A stretch of DNA of 64,000 bases, from positions 701,955 through 765,954 of the forward strand of contig NC_034011.1 in the NCBI RefSeq assembly GCF_000346465.2. Reading direction: 5' to 3'. Source of the stretch: Prunus persica (Eukaryota; Streptophyta; Magnoliopsida; Rosales; Rosaceae). The notes beneath the pieces are model-generated. The model had not been told where the DNA came from, made no database searches, and was given only the letters and a program-made list of their open reading frames with translations. Shown here in pieces: positions 1 to 11,827 of this stretch; position 1 is the stretch's first letter; each line of letters begins with the position of its first letter. Both the position numbers and the translations under genes were made by a program.

Positions 1-228
1 AAAGCATATGATTAATGCAGTTCTCTTCCAATGAATAATTTGCCGGCCCTGCACAATATATTGACGCGGGAATCTGAGAATCTCGTTAAGCATAATTATC
101 ACGTTAATAATCGTAATTAGTCAACTTTATAAACAAACACTGAACTCGCCCGACCCGACCCGACTCAAATCCACGTCACTCTTCACTGTTTATTCTGCCA
201 CTTTTTTGTCTCTTTCTCTCTCTCTCTC

Positions 229-1914
229 TCACATACGACTTGTCGTCCTCAACGACGACGACGACCGAATCGCCTTGGCAATCTCTCTGAGCACAAACTT
301 CTGAATCTTCCCAGTCGAAGTCTTCGGGAGCTCGTCCTTAAACACCACCGTTTTGGGCACCATGTAGTGCGGCAGATTTTCCCTGCAATACTCCATGATC
401 TCCTTCTCCGTCGGCTTAGGGCTCACGTCACTCTTCAAGCTCACAAACGCGCACGGCGTCTCCCCCCAGAACTCGTCGGGCTTCGCCACCACCGCCGCTT
501 CGTTCACAGCCGGATTCGCATAGAGCACGGACTCAACCTCCACGCTGCTCAGATTCTCGCCCCCTGTTATAATAACGTCCTTGGATCTGTCCTTAATTTC
601 CAAATAGCCATCGGGATGCATCACGCCCACGTCACCCGTATAAAACCACCCGTTTTTCTTCAAACATTTTGCTGTACTCTCCGGGTCTTTGAAATACCCC
701 AGCATCACGCACCCGCCTTTGAACACTATCTCCCCAATCTCCGACCCGTCTCGCTTCACTGGCGAACCCGAATCCGGATCCACCACGTCCACCTCCGTCA
801 TCCCAATCGTCCTCACCCCTTGTCTCGCTTTCAGCTTCGCTTTTTCCGTCATCGGGTATTTATTCCACTCCGGCTTCCAAGCACATGACACGACCACCCC
901 ACCCGTTTCCGTCAACCCGTAACCGTGGCAAACCAAGAACCCGATTGACTCGGCCCGAAGCAGGACGCTTGACGGCGGCGGGGCTCCACCGGTGAGGATG
1001 TGAACCGGGTGAGGGAGCGGGACGGATATCGGGTGGTTGACGAGCATGTTGAGCACGACCGGCGCGGCGCACATGTGAGTGACGTTGTGGGCTCGGATTG
1101 AGCTGTAGATTTTGGGAGCGTCGAACTTGCGGAGGCAAATGTTGGTTCCACCCACTGCGGCCATGGCCCACGGGTACCCCCACCCGTTTGAGTGGAACAT
1201 CGGTAAAGTCCACAGGTACACGCAGTGTTTGGGTACGGACCAGTCTATGATGGAAACCAAGGTGACGATGTACAAGCCTCTGTGGCTGTGCACGACGCCT
1301 TTCGGAGACGACGTCGTTCCGGAGGTGTAGTTTAAAACCATCGGGGCCCACTCGCTAGCCGGCCGGACCCACTCGAACGACGGATTCCCTTTCCTCACTA
1401 GATTCTCGTAAGTGTCAAGGAAGTACTTATTATCAACGGCTGGGATTGGTGTTGAGCGGTGCTCATCATCGGTGATGAGGATGAGAAGCGGTTTTGGGAG
1501 GTGAGGCGGGAAGAGAGAGAGTGCTTGGAGGGTGAGAGAGACGGAGAGGTGGTCGACGAAGATGAGCTTTGATTCGCTGTGGCGCAGGATGATGGAGATG
1601 GTGTGGGCGTCGAGGCGGGTGTTGATGTTGTTGAGGATGGCCCCGGACATGGGGACCGCAAAGTGAAGCTCGTACATGGCTGGGGTGTTGGGGGCCACCA
1701 CGGAGACCACCTGGGAGCGCTTGACGAGGGAGGAGATGGAGGAGGCCAGCTGGAGGCATCGACGGTGAGTTTGGGACCAAGTGTAGGTTGTGGTAGTAGT
1801 GGTGGCGGTGTAGATGATGGATGGGCAGTCGCCGTTGACAACCGCAGCTCTTTCGAGGAGAGTGAGGGGAGTGAGAGGGCAGAGATTTGCAGGGCTTGGC
1901 TTCAACTGGTCCAT
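229..1914 (-). CDS. Peroxisomal acyl-activating enzyme (AMP-dependent acyl-CoA ligase), tandem copy 1
   Basis: Single-exon gene of 561 residues. It belongs to the ANL adenylating superfamily, which makes acyl-AMP from a carboxylic acid and ATP and then transfers the acyl group to CoA. Visible motifs are the phosphate loop YTSGTTSSPKG (about 196-206), GYGLTET (331-337), FYTGDVG, the hinge DRSKDVIITGGEN and the C-terminal PKTSTGKIQK with the catalytic lysine. The last three residues, SRM, match a plant peroxisomal PTS1 signal. I start at the ATG at 1914 because MDQLKPSP aligns with the start of the second copy; the open frame runs further upstream through a GA/CT microsatellite but gives low-complexity residues. 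A run of Thr near residues 37-43 is an expansion absent from copy 2. The closest families I know are plant AAE clade VI members (AAE1, BZO1, hop CCL2/CCL4). The substrate, whether short-chain, branched or aromatic acid, cannot be read from sequence. Confidence 0.93.
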   Translation of the reverse strand: MDQLKPSPANLCPLTPLTLLERAAVVNGDCPSIIYTATTTTTTYTWSQTHRRCLQLASSISSLVKRSQVVSVVAPNTPAMYELHFAVPMSGAILNNINTRLDAHTISIILRHSESKLIFVDHLSVSLTLQALSLFPPHLPKPLLILITDDEHRSTPIPAVDNKYFLDTYENLVRKGNPSFEWVRPASEWAPMVLNYTSGTTSSPKGVVHSHRGLYIVTLVSIIDWSVPKHCVYLWTLPMFHSNGWGYPWAMAAVGGTNICLRKFDAPKIYSSIRAHNVTHMCAAPVVLNMLVNHPISVPLPHPVHILTGGAPPPSSVLLRAESIGFLVCHGYGLTETGGVVVSCAWKPEWNKYPMTEKAKLKARQGVRTIGMTEVDVVDPDSGSPVKRDGSEIGEIVFKGGCVMLGYFKDPESTAKCLKKNGWFYTGDVGVMHPDGYLEIKDRSKDVIITGGENLSSVEVESVLYANPAVNEAAVVAKPDEFWGETPCAFVSLKSDVSPKPTEKEIMEYCRENLPHYMVPKTVVFKDELPKTSTGKIQKFVLREIAKAIRSSSSLRTTSRM

Positions 1915-1929
1915 TTTTGGGAGGAGTTT

Positions 1930-1937
1930 GAAATGGC

Positions 1938-1968
<31 letters not shown>

Positions 1969-1975
1969 AAGAGGT
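1930..1975. repeat. GA/CT microsatellite in the leader of AAE copy 1
   Basis: About twelve GA units lie just upstream of the start codon, so the minus-strand mRNA leader would carry a CT tract. Similar GA/CT tracts precede the genes at 16798 and 38759 here, and such tracts are common in plant core promoters and 5' leaders. Confidence 0.8.
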
Positions 1976-2103
1976 TGTGAGAGTGGTGAAAGGAGAGGGA
2001 GGTTTGCATTGGTTTTAAGTACACAAAAAGCTGAGGCTTTATGGGGAGTGTCAAGCAACTTTCTCTCACACTTTCTGTTTTGGACATTTTCACTTCTTTC
2101 CAT

Positions 2104-3048
2104 GACAAGTGTTATTTTTCTTACACTAAAAACAATATTATTAATGCATCACATAAACTAATTTTTATTTTCTAAATTTATCCTTATTAAATGTATTTAT
2201 TTTTTTTAATAACAAGCTAATTTTTTTATAACTTTCTTACCACATTGTTAAAAATTAAATAAGAAAATAAAAACTAAAGTTTTTTTAAAATTTTAATTTT
2301 TCTAAAGAGAATGCGTAACAAAATAAAGATAATAACAATGTCATGAAACAAACTTTATTTTTATTTTATTTTTAAATATAACGTTTTTCTTATGTTTTTT
2401 TTATTATTTATTTTTTTACAATGTGCTAAAGAAATTATAAGAAAAATTTGAATAAATTGAAGGAAATATAAAAGCCAATACATTTTAAAAGATAAATTTG
2501 AAAAACAAAAACTAAATTGTGTGATGCATTAATGACATTATTTTAAATGTAAGAAAAATGACACTTATCATAAAACTAAGAGAAAAAATCCAAAAAAAAA
2601 GTTGTTAACATTCCTCTTATCAGGATTCAGGCTTTATTAGGAGTTCGTACGGTCTTTCATTTAGTGAAGGTAGGGTCAAGGGTCAAGGGTCAAGCTGGTA
2701 CGTGAGGCCGGCTTGTGAATATTTTAAGAAAATAAATGCGGGTGGGAAAAATGGACCACTGGGGACCAAAACACGTGAAAATTAAAAAACAAAAAAATGT
2801 TCGTTAAACGCAAAAAAGGGAAAATCAAAACAGAACGAAGGCATGGTTGTTGTTAGGGAAAGAAAGAGGTGGATATCTTTTTCACCTCTTTACTCTTCTC
2901 TAAGCAATCGTTCCTCCATGAACCATTGAATTCTGTTTAAATGATATATTTTGTTTGCCACACTGTTTATATGAAAGAAAGCGAGACCCAAAAGAAACAA
3001 AGGAGACAGAAAAGAGAGAAATATTAGATCATCCTGTGCCGAGGGAAA
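2104..3048. other. Upstream region of AAE copy 1, no gene seen
   Basis: Very AT-rich DNA (2130-2600) followed by a mixed stretch. I found no coding exon or RNA gene. The sequences near 2130-2160 and 2510-2560 resemble each other in inverted orientation (an ACACTT...ATTAATGCATCACA-type end), so 2105-2570 may be a small AT-rich MITE, but I did not define its ends. Confidence 0.4.
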
Positions 3049-3803
3049 CAGGGGCGGAGGCTTGTTAAGGCCTGAAGGGGTCTGGGTCCTCCAAAATTTT
3101 GACACAATCTAATATTTGGTCTTTGCTTTCTATTGGTGTAGGAAGTATACATAATAATTATTGTTTGTGGCTCCCTCACAATAAAGAAAAGATGTATTTC
3201 TCTTTACAAGTAAAAGACTAGGTGATTTCTTCACAAAATAGAAAGACTAAAAGTGATTTTGGAGCCCACTAGTTTCAAAAAATCTCCTTTATCAAATAGG
3301 AAGTGGACTTTTACCTAAATAAAAAAAGATTGAAATTTTAATTTTTATTCCTATATGAAGCAACATGAACTTAGTTTGAAGCAGTCGTCGCACACATCAA
3401 AATGAAATAATTGAATTTGGTTGTTTGCTCTCCAACATCCTGCTTCAAATTTTTTAATTTCAAGTTAGATAACTTTACGTAGTCATAGTTTTTTTCCTTT
3501 GTTTATTTATTTTTTATGATAATATATTTGTATATGTTTATATGAGTGAAAATTTCTCACAGACTCTTTGATTATGTACATCGAAAGGAAAATTGCATAA
3601 AAGTTTAGCATTGACTCAATCATAGATAGTTTTCGAGATATGATAGAACGACGAGTGTTATTTTAATACCTAATTGAATGAACAATTGTTTTCTGCTTTT
3701 TATTTTTCCAAACATTGTTAAGGTTGAAAAATTGAAATTTTTTAATGTCTTGTTTGGTTTATATGTTGGCCCCCTAACACATAAATTCTTGGTTCCGCCA
3801 CTG
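3049..3803. mobile_element. Non-autonomous hAT element with 8-bp target duplication
   Basis: The left end starts CAGGGGCGGAG and the right end reads, on the other strand, CAGTGGCGGAA. These are the typical short imperfect terminal repeats of plant hAT elements. The flanking 8-mers are GAGGGAAA (3041-3048) and GAGAGAAA (3804-3811), a target duplication with one mismatch. The interior (about 755 bp) has no transposase domain that I can recognise, so it would depend on an autonomous partner. Confidence 0.8.
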
Positions 3804-3811
3804 GAGAGAAA

Positions 3812-4766
3812 TACTGTCATGCAATGGATATAACACTTTTTGTTATTCTCAGCCAATAACGTAATGACATGTTGGATTATTTTTTCACATGTCTTTATAT
3901 TATTGGTCGAAAATAGCAAAATAATATTATCCCCGTTAGCAGAATTTTTTTTTTGCACCACTAGCCATGCTTCTCCCACGTTTTTATTTTTATTTTTATT
4001 TTTATCACCTTTCTTAGTTCGATCATTTTTCCCTCCTTGAAGCTCTTCTCAACATTTAAACGTAAACTCCATTATTTACTATTATAAAGAAAAAGATTTT
4101 GTCCTATTGTAATTTATATCCGGTGTTGTATTAAGATGGGCTTTCATTGTAACCAAAAAAAAAAATGTACTTCATGAAAAGGCAGCCTAAAAGGCAATTA
4201 ATAAACGCATTGAAAACTTGGACCGAACATATCAAGTTATCATGAACCTCGTTAAAAAGAGACACTTCAAGCACGGAAGTAATAAGTTGTACCATGAAAC
4301 ACATGAAACACATTGGGCACAGACATCTTCCGAAACTTCATTTTGGACAAACGAGCAAGCAATCTTGTTAGCCCAAAGGTAAACCTAGCTAGACAAATAA
4401 TTTAACGAACACATGGCGTGCATTACTCAAAGACTCATGTGAAGCAAATTTGTACCAAAAACAAAGACATGTCAAGCCAGCCAGTACGTTACACATGGAA
4501 GGGAGGACATTTAATTAGAAGACGCATGAATGGTTTGAGATATGTGTTTGTTCTGTTTAATATATTTTCTTAAAAAATATCTTATTTTACTTTTAAAAAA
4601 ATTAATTACATAAAGTTGTGCCAGGTAAATGCACAAATTAATGTCAATCTTTCTTAATCTCCTGAAGTAGAAAAACCCGATCAACAAACATTGAGTATGG
4701 GATGGGCTACAATTTGTAGGACCCAAGTAGGGTTTCTAGGCTCAGAGTCCGAGAGATATATCAAGA
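3812..4766. other. Intergenic, no gene seen
   Basis: AT-rich DNA with short open frames only. None has recognisable motifs or splice context. Confidence 0.4.
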
Positions 4767-6608
4767 ATTCTATAGTGAGGGCCTGTTTGTCCTTTCCTTT
4801 GTCCACCGCTCCTTTTTGCCGCCTGCGGGGGTTGGCTTTGCTCAAAGGAGCGGAGAGGCTTGCTTGATCAACACCAATGCCTCGATTGGATGCGTCTCTT
4901 GGCTCGCAGAGAGGACTTCTTCAATTTCTGAATAAAATTGAAAGTTGAATCAGTTTGCCAAAAGCGAGCGGGCTTGATCGAGGCCCTGTATCTCAACTCT
5001 TCGTGACTATGATTCATGGTGTTGCGTAGGCGTGCCACTATTGGGTATATGACCAGCCCAATAGATTTGGTGTGGATGGTTATGAATGATTAATCCTGAT
5101 GAAGTTCGCGCGTCTCTTTCTGGACCTCTTCTCAAGCCATTGTGCTCCAAAGGGGGTACTGGCCTGGATTGATTCTTTTCTACGCCTCAGTTAAGAAGAC
5201 TTCAATATTCTTTCTTCCGCGAGTGTCAACCTAACAAGTATGAGCAGTACCTGAACAGGTAAGAGAGAGAGAGAGAGAGAGATAGAAAGAGACCAAGATC
5301 GTGGTTAGTAAGACCTTATCTGGGTTTTACCAACCAGTTTCAATATCTATATCGTCCTCGGGCTGGATTAATAGTTAACTCAGGCCCAGTGGTATAATTC
5401 AGGCCCAACTCAACTTCCTATCCCTTATCTCGTTACTGTTTTATTCGGGCCCTAGTTCCCTTTAGGGCTCGAACGTTGGTTCTTTGGACTTTTATAAAGG
5501 AACAAAGGTGGGAATTCAATTTTACTTGTTAAAATAATCTATAATTCATTTTAGGCAATTAGATGAATTTATTTAAGACGATTTTCTGCAACTTATACCT
5601 GATCTAAGTGTAAACAAGACTGAATAACAGAACCTTCTTGAATTAAACCCATCAATCATTCTTAAATTCAAATTACAAAGCAAGGAATGAGAGACTGGAG
5701 ATTTCTCAATCCAGTTAAGTGATTACATGAATTGAAACATATTACTTTTAAAAGAAAATCATACTATGAATATGGCAGAGCAACGAGAGATAAACACAAG
5801 CGTTGTCGACTGGTTATCTAAAGAAAGTAGGCAGATTGTTATCTTTAAGAGTTGTCAAGTGTTTTTTAAGACGCTTGCGTGTGATTTTGGGGAGAGAGTC
5901 CTCTTCTTTTGAAGTAGAGCCTCTTTATTAATAGAGATGGAAGGAGCTCGTAATGATAGAAATTGCGAAGACCTTTGGCTTGCGGTTCAAGGTCAGCTAT
6001 TGGTTTGTTGGTCTTAACCAGTTCATAGAGGGAATGATGGAGGGATTCTGTCAGGAACCGTCGGTTTTCTTTATGAAGTTCTCTTGATTTGACTCCTTCG
6101 TACTTGAAGACCTGGCTGGCAATTTGATCCTACTCTGGTTTTGGTGGCTTCTATATGGCTTGTTTTCTTGTTGGGAGAGAAGGAGGTCAAGTCGTCATTA
6201 ATGATGATAATCCCCTTCAGCCTCCCACGTGGGCCTAGAAAACATGTTTGCCGATTTTTAACCTTTAGTGCGAGATAAGGATTTGATCCTTTACAATTTG
6301 GGCATTCTTATTGATTTATACCAAAAAAAAAAAGCCCGTTAGGAAAAAGATGACTCTTTAAGAAAAGACAAGTGTTAATGGGCCTGCTTTTTCCTTTAAA
6401 ATATTCTTTTTGACCCGTTAGACCATTTTTGGTCCATTTACCAAAACTGGGTACAAACATGGCCTTATATATGGCCCTTATATAAGGTTTTATCTCTTAA
6501 TCGTTGGATCAAATTAGTCAGTCGTTGAATCAAATTAGTTAGCCTAATCCAACAGTTAAGATATAAGACATCACCTAAGAGCCATAAATAAGGCCCTTAC
6601 TATAGAAT
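4767..6608. mobile_element. Possible TIR element of 1.84 kb
   Basis: The 18-mer ATTCTATAGTGAGGGCCT at 4767-4784 recurs inverted at 6591-6608 with a single mismatch (G to A). The interior is non-coding and holds a GA microsatellite (about 5263-5282). A smaller palindromic unit sits inside the right end (about 6465-6608), so the right end could instead belong to a separate MITE of about 140 bp. I saw no clear target duplication. Confidence 0.4.
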
Positions 6609-7439
6609 GACTTATCTGATTTGGGCCCTACTAAATTATTGACTCACTTCCTTCCACTAATTGGGATAACAAGAATGTCATTTTAAGGATGATGATACCT
6701 AAAATTCGATCAACTTTAAATATGTGAGATGCATGTGTCTTTGACATATAAGTGGGTTGGTCCCAAAGAAAAGGGGACAAAAAGAGTCCTCATCAAAGTA
6801 TGTAACTGGTCTTCGTTTTATAGGAGATGGAGAGTCCTCAACTTTAAATACGTTAACGTATTACTTCGTGGCAATACGTTAAGGTGATAGCCTATCAAAG
6901 TGTGGCACGCGGTTAGTATGGCTGAGTGGGTTGTTGGGTCAGTTATGGTAAAATATTTTCATGTTGCTCTTGTAGGTTCTAAGTGATTTTAGGAATTCAA
7001 GAGTAAATGGAGATCTTCAAACAAGTAAGCTAATGGAGATCTTCAAAAATTTGGTCAACTAATATGGTCAATTTTGTTTTGCGTGTCCAATAGCATTATT
7101 GATTGTTTTTTTTTATCGACAATTAAATTCATTTAATACCCTGTTGAAGTAATTTTGCAATTTTCTGTTTCATGGACCACCTTCCTTCCTTGCTGCAGTA
7201 AACCGACATTCAACTTTACAGCGTTATTATATTCCATTTTCTTTCTCCATCAAGCCTCAAGGTTTCGTACACAACCAGAAAATGAGGAATATTAAATCAT
7301 ACGTGAATTTGAAAATTCACAGAAAAGTACACGTACATGAAACGATATGTAGCACCTTGTCGTACCTAAACAAAATCTCCCCCATCATAATCATAATCAA
7401 ATCATTATCGTTCCTTAATTAATTAAATTAATTGACTAA
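6609..7439. other. Intergenic, downstream of AAE copy 2
   Basis: No exon or RNA gene recognised. The last 150-200 bases are probably the 3' UTR of the minus-strand AAE copy 2. Confidence 0.4.
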
Positions 7440-9101
7440 TTACATCCTGCTCACCCTGCTGCTGGACGACCCAATCTCCTTGGCAATCTCTCTGAGCACA
7501 AACTTCTGAATCTTCCCAGTCGACGTCTTCGGCAGCTCCTCCTTAAACACCACCGTTTTGGGCACCATGTAGTGCGGCAGCCTTCCCCTACAATACTCCA
7601 TCATCTCCTTCTCCGTCGGCTTAGGGCTTACGTCACTCTTCATGCTCACAAACGCGCACGGCGTCTCCCCCCAAAACTCGTCAGGCTTCGCCACCACCGC
7701 AGCTTCGTTCACTGCCGGGTGCGTATACAGCACCGACTCAACCTCCACGCTGCTCAGATTCTCGCCCCCGCTTATAATTACGTCCTTTGATCTGTCCTTA
7801 ATTTCCAAATAGCCATCGGCGTGCATCACCCCCACGTCACCGGTGTAAAACCATCCGCCTTTCATACACTTGGCCGTCCCCAATTGGTCCTTTAAATACC
7901 CCAGCATCACAGACCCTCCTTTCAAAACGACCTCCCCAAGCGACAAACCGTCGCGTTTCACACTCCGCCCCGAGTTCGGATCCACCACGTCCATTCGAGT
8001 CAGCCCAACCGTTCTCACTCCTTGCCTCGCCTTTAGCCTCGCTCTTTCACTCGCAGGCAACAAATTCCACTTCCCCTTCCACGCGCACGACACCACTAGC
8101 CCCGCCGTTTCGGTCAACCCGTACCCGTGGCTCACCACGAACCCCATCGATTCGGTCCGGAGCAGAACCGCTGCCGGTGGCGGAGCTCCAGCTGTCAAGA
8201 TCTGAACCGGGTTCTCGAGCTTTTCGGTTCCGGGAGGGACGTTTGTGAGCATGTTGAGCACCACGGGTGCGCCGCACATGTGAGTTACACGGTGTCGTTT
8301 AATCACGGCGTAGATGATTTGGGCGTCGAATTTGCGGAGGCATATGTTGGTTCCGCCAAGGGCCGCGATCCCGTACGGGTAGCTCCAGCCGTTGGCGTGG
8401 AACATGGGTAGGGTCCACAAGTAGACCGGCTGTTTGTGAACGCCCCAATCGATCAGGGAATCGACGGCCATGATGAAGACGCCTCTGTGGCAGTGAACCA
8501 CGCCCTTCGGCGACGACGTGGTCCCCGATGTGTAGTTGAGGGTCATCGGGTCCCACTCGCTGGTCGGCGGAACCCACTCGAAGTCCTGATCGCCTCTCTC
8601 GACCATGTCCTCGTACATGCAGAGGAAACGATCGAGCGGTGTGCGTTGGGGTGCGTCAGCATCGTCGGCAATGAGGACGAGGAGAGGTTTCGGGGTGTCA
8701 GGCGGGAAGAGAGAGATGGCGTCGAGGACGAGGGATCGCGATTGGTGGTCGACGAAGACGAGTTTTGATTCGCTGTGGCGCAGGAGTATGGAGATGGTGC
8801 GGGTGTCGAGGCGAAGGTTGATGGTGTTAAGGATAGCGCCGGACATGGGGACGGCGAAGTGGAGCTCGTACATGGCGGGGGTGTTGGGAGAGAGAACAGA
8901 CACCACGTGGCCACTCTTGATGCCGAGCGATGATATAGAGGAAGCGACTCGGAGGCATCGACGGTGGGTCTGCGTCCATGTGTAGGTGGTATCGTTGTAA
9001 ATAAGAGAGGGGCAGTCACCGTAGACGGTGGCAGATCTTTCTAGAAAGCTGAGGGGAGTAAGAGGAGATGAGTTTGGAGGGGAGGGCTTCAGGTCTTCCA
9101 T
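7440..9101 (-). CDS. Peroxisomal acyl-activating enzyme, tandem copy 2
   Basis: Single-exon gene of 553 residues in the same orientation as copy 1 and similar along its whole length. It has all the ANL motifs: YTSGTTSSPKG, GYGLTET, FYTGDVG, DRSKDVIISGGEN and PKTSTGKIQK. It also ends in SRM, so both copies are predicted to be peroxisomal CoA ligases. The start ATG at 9101 gives MEDLKPSP; a G-rich 5' context and the match to copy 1 support it. Differences cluster in the surface segment after residue 140 and in the region between the GYGLTET and FYTGDVG motifs, which suggests divergence after duplication rather than very recent copying. Known relatives act on short-chain or aromatic acids, for example in benzoate or branched-chain acid metabolism. 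The exact substrate is not inferable here. Confidence 0.94.
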   Translation of the reverse strand: MEDLKPSPPNSSPLTPLSFLERSATVYGDCPSLIYNDTTYTWTQTHRRCLRVASSISSLGIKSGHVVSVLSPNTPAMYELHFAVPMSGAILNTINLRLDTRTISILLRHSESKLVFVDHQSRSLVLDAISLFPPDTPKPLLVLIADDADAPQRTPLDRFLCMYEDMVERGDQDFEWVPPTSEWDPMTLNYTSGTTSSPKGVVHCHRGVFIMAVDSLIDWGVHKQPVYLWTLPMFHANGWSYPYGIAALGGTNICLRKFDAQIIYAVIKRHRVTHMCGAPVVLNMLTNVPPGTEKLENPVQILTAGAPPPAAVLLRTESMGFVVSHGYGLTETAGLVVSCAWKGKWNLLPASERARLKARQGVRTVGLTRMDVVDPNSGRSVKRDGLSLGEVVLKGGSVMLGYLKDQLGTAKCMKGGWFYTGDVGVMHADGYLEIKDRSKDVIISGGENLSSVEVESVLYTHPAVNEAAVVAKPDEFWGETPCAFVSMKSDVSPKPTEKEMMEYCRGRLPHYMVPKTVVFKEELPKTSTGKIQKFVLREIAKEIGSSSSRVSRM

Positions 9102-9334
9102 TATTTTCAGTTCAGTGTCATCAGAGTGCGTTTTGTTTTTATACTTTACTTGATAGATATAGAGATAAGGCCAACAATAAAATATTTTGGAATTTTGCGA
9201 GGGTAGTCATACCAATCCTCTTTCGCGGCTGCCAGCTTGTCTTTCTCTATATAGAAATATGAAATATGGACTCGCCCATGCCATCAGAAAGGATAGAACA
9301 TGAACTATGGAAATATTTACCTAACAACTTTTAG

Positions 9335-9654
9335 GAGCAATTTGACATTGGTATAATGTGAAAATAATTCTTATCAGATTTTTTATGAGAGAAATTAGTT
9401 GTGAGAGAAAATAGTTTGGCGTTTGACAAATTTTTAATTAAAAGTGTCGTTGGTACCGATTCCCACATAATCAGAAAATAATTCCTGTATAATCAGAAAA
9501 TGAAAGCACCTCATTAGCTACTTTCCCTTATAGCTTTCTCTTATAGCAATTTTTAACAATAAGTGATTTTTTCATAGTTTACCAAATGAGCTGGTCTCCC
9601 TAATTTTTTTTAAAAAATCACTTATTACCCCAAATAAGCAATGTCAAACGGGCA
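9335..9654. mobile_element. MITE, copy 1 of a direct pair
   Basis: About 320 bp bounded by inverted ends of the type CAATTTGACATTG and CAATGTCAAACG. It shares most of its length with the element at 9729-10089, including the internal CATAATCAGAAAAT, AAAGCACCTCATTAGCT and TTTTTAACAATAAGT blocks. It has no coding capacity. The short TIR and subterminal repeats suggest a hAT-like MITE, but no target duplication is clear. Confidence 0.7.
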
Positions 9655-9728
9655 CTTACATGAATCCCTAAGCCTCTCCTCCTCCCTCAACCTCTCTTCC
9701 ATCTCAACTCAATATCTCTCACTCTCAG

Positions 9729-10089
9729 AGCCAGTTTGGCATTGATGTGTTGTGAAAATAATTGCTGTCAGATTTGCTGTGAGAGAAATCAGCTGTGAGA
9801 TAAAGCAGTTTGGTGTTTGATAAATTTTTTGTTAAAAGTGTTGTTAGTATTAATTTTACGCATAATCATAAAATGATTGCCGCATAATCATTAAACCCAG
9901 CGCTTATTTGAAACTGATTCATGCATAATCAGAAAATAAAAGCACCTCATTAGCTGTTTTCCTTTATAGTTTTCTCTCACAGTAATTTTTAACAATAAGT
10001 AATTTATCATAGTTTACCAAACGGATTGGCCTTCTCAAATTTTTTTTTAAATCACTTATTACCCTAAATAAACAATGTCAAACTGACAC
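9729..10089. mobile_element. MITE, copy 2 of a direct pair
   Basis: About 360 bp with ends CCAGTTTGGCATTG and CAATGTCAAACTG. It lies in the same orientation as the copy at 9335-9654, 75 bp away, with many substitutions and a longer centre. The divergence points to independent insertion, or to an old tandem duplication. Confidence 0.72.
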
Positions 10090-11377
10090 GCAGTCTGTCT
10101 CTCACCCAAACCAACCACCGTCATTTTTTCGTTGACAAAAAAACAAAAAACCACCTTCATTTTTTTAAAATTATTATATCCATAAATATATTTTTAATAC
10201 TTATCCCTCGGTGTTCCCAAGGGAATCCTTTCACTGCCGAAAGAAACACAAAAATACGAGCCTTCACTTATTTTCTTATCCTTCCCCTCTCTTTTCCTTC
10301 TCTCTCTCCTCCCTCTTCTCTGTTTGATCTCCGGTTTTTACCCTTCGCATCTTTGTTCTCACTTTTTTTTCGCATACTTGGTATACCGCAAAATCCAACC
10401 GCACTTCATGACAACCGTCATCCCCGGTAACCGCAATTATGCGGTTCGGTGATGATTCATATTTTGGCTATACCGCAATCATTCGGTCGGTTTTCGAATT
10501 GCAATCACCCATAATTCTAATTTAGCTATAAAAAAAAAACAGTATAGTTCTTTTAAAACTAAGGTGAAAAAATCCGGAAGTATAGTATCCAACTAGTTGA
10601 GGGTAAAAATATGATAGTATTTCGCCTAGCCCAAAGGGCTTAGCCACATAGGCGTGCTTGGCCCGATATTTTGAAATCTTCGTCCCTCTCGAAAAAAGTG
10701 ACTAAGCCCAATTGGCCGAATTCTAGTCCCGCCTGAGCCTGAAAATTTAAGGTCAGTGCTGCCCTGACCCACTGATGTACCATAACCATATGCATAACTC
10801 GTCCGCGATGTAAAGTAAAGCATCTTAAATGATCTTGGCGTTTAGGTGTTATTGGGTTTAATTTTAAGGGCATCTAAGTATATTCTAGTGAGTTTTTTTG
10901 TTTTTTTGGCTATATTTTAAATTTATTCTAAAAGTCTACATTTATGAAATTAAGGACTAAATTTTGTCTATAAACAATTAAAACTCTTCTTGTGGTTCGA
11001 TTGACAATGATAATATGGTGGCTTTGCTTTGATTTTCTTTCTTCTATTTATATTGTATATAAGTTATAATATTTCGCAACCATTTAAAAGAAAATTGCAC
11101 AAATACTCTCTGAAATATTAGGACTGTATATTTGCCACCAATAATTTTTTTTTTGTTGACAATTTGCAAGCCAAACTTCACGTTTGGTTTGCTTTCCTTT
11201 CTTAGCACACACGGAAGTTAACTTCACAATCTCCTCATAGCAATTAATTTTTCCTGTTATAAATCGGATTGTATTCATGTCTATATTATTTCCTACCTTA
11301 AATAGATTTCCTGTATCAGTATAAATAGGGACTTTGTGTAATATGTTTATATTCTCTACAAAGTTAAGTTCAGTCTA
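10090..11377. other. Intergenic with repeat-like tracts, no gene seen
   Basis: The stretch at 10380-10520 is rich in GCGGTAT/CCGCAA words seen in plant transposon ends. The stretch at 10625-10780 is GC-richer than its surroundings and also looks repeat-derived. No open frame here has recognisable protein motifs. Confidence 0.4.
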
Positions 11378-11466
11378 AAAGTATTTGCTTATTTACTGTT
11401 TTAGAGTGATTAAGTGAGAGCGAGTTCGAGTTCTGAAAAGTAAAACAGTAAATAAGCCGAAAGTAT
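11378..11466. repeat. Short inverted repeat able to form a hairpin
   Basis: GCTTATTTACTGTTTTA (11387-11403) is perfectly complementary to the segment at 11441-11457, and partial pairing extends outward on both sides. The loop is 37 nt. It could be a tiny MITE remnant; nothing shows that it is a microRNA. Confidence 0.55.
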
Positions 11467-11827
11467 ATTCTTTTGAGGGTCCGTGGCATAAAAATTTCTA
11501 GACAACCTTCAAAATGACACACAAAGCCCTATGTAACGGACTCGAATTTGTTTGAATTTTTTTTTTGTGGACAAATTACTCGAATTTGTTTGAATGGTTT
11601 ATTCTGTTATTGTGCTTACCCTACCCCCAGAGTGGATGTCTCTATCGAAGGGAAAGCGTCGGAATTAAATTACGGGAAAGTTGAGCAGGGAGACTTACAG
11701 GCGAAGGAAGCGATTGCCTGCCTCCCTTGCCTCCATTCATTTTCAGTTTCTTCTGTGATTCAATTTCAGTTTTTATAAGTTGAGAGAATTTCAAGCGAAA
11801 GCAGCAGAAGCAGCCGGTGGAGAAGGA

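Noticed and set aside
367..1351. Long open frames on both strands inside AAE copy 1 (also within copy 2)
   Set aside because: They are shadows of GC-rich coding sequence; compositions are Arg/His/Pro-rich and the real frame has all the ANL motifs.
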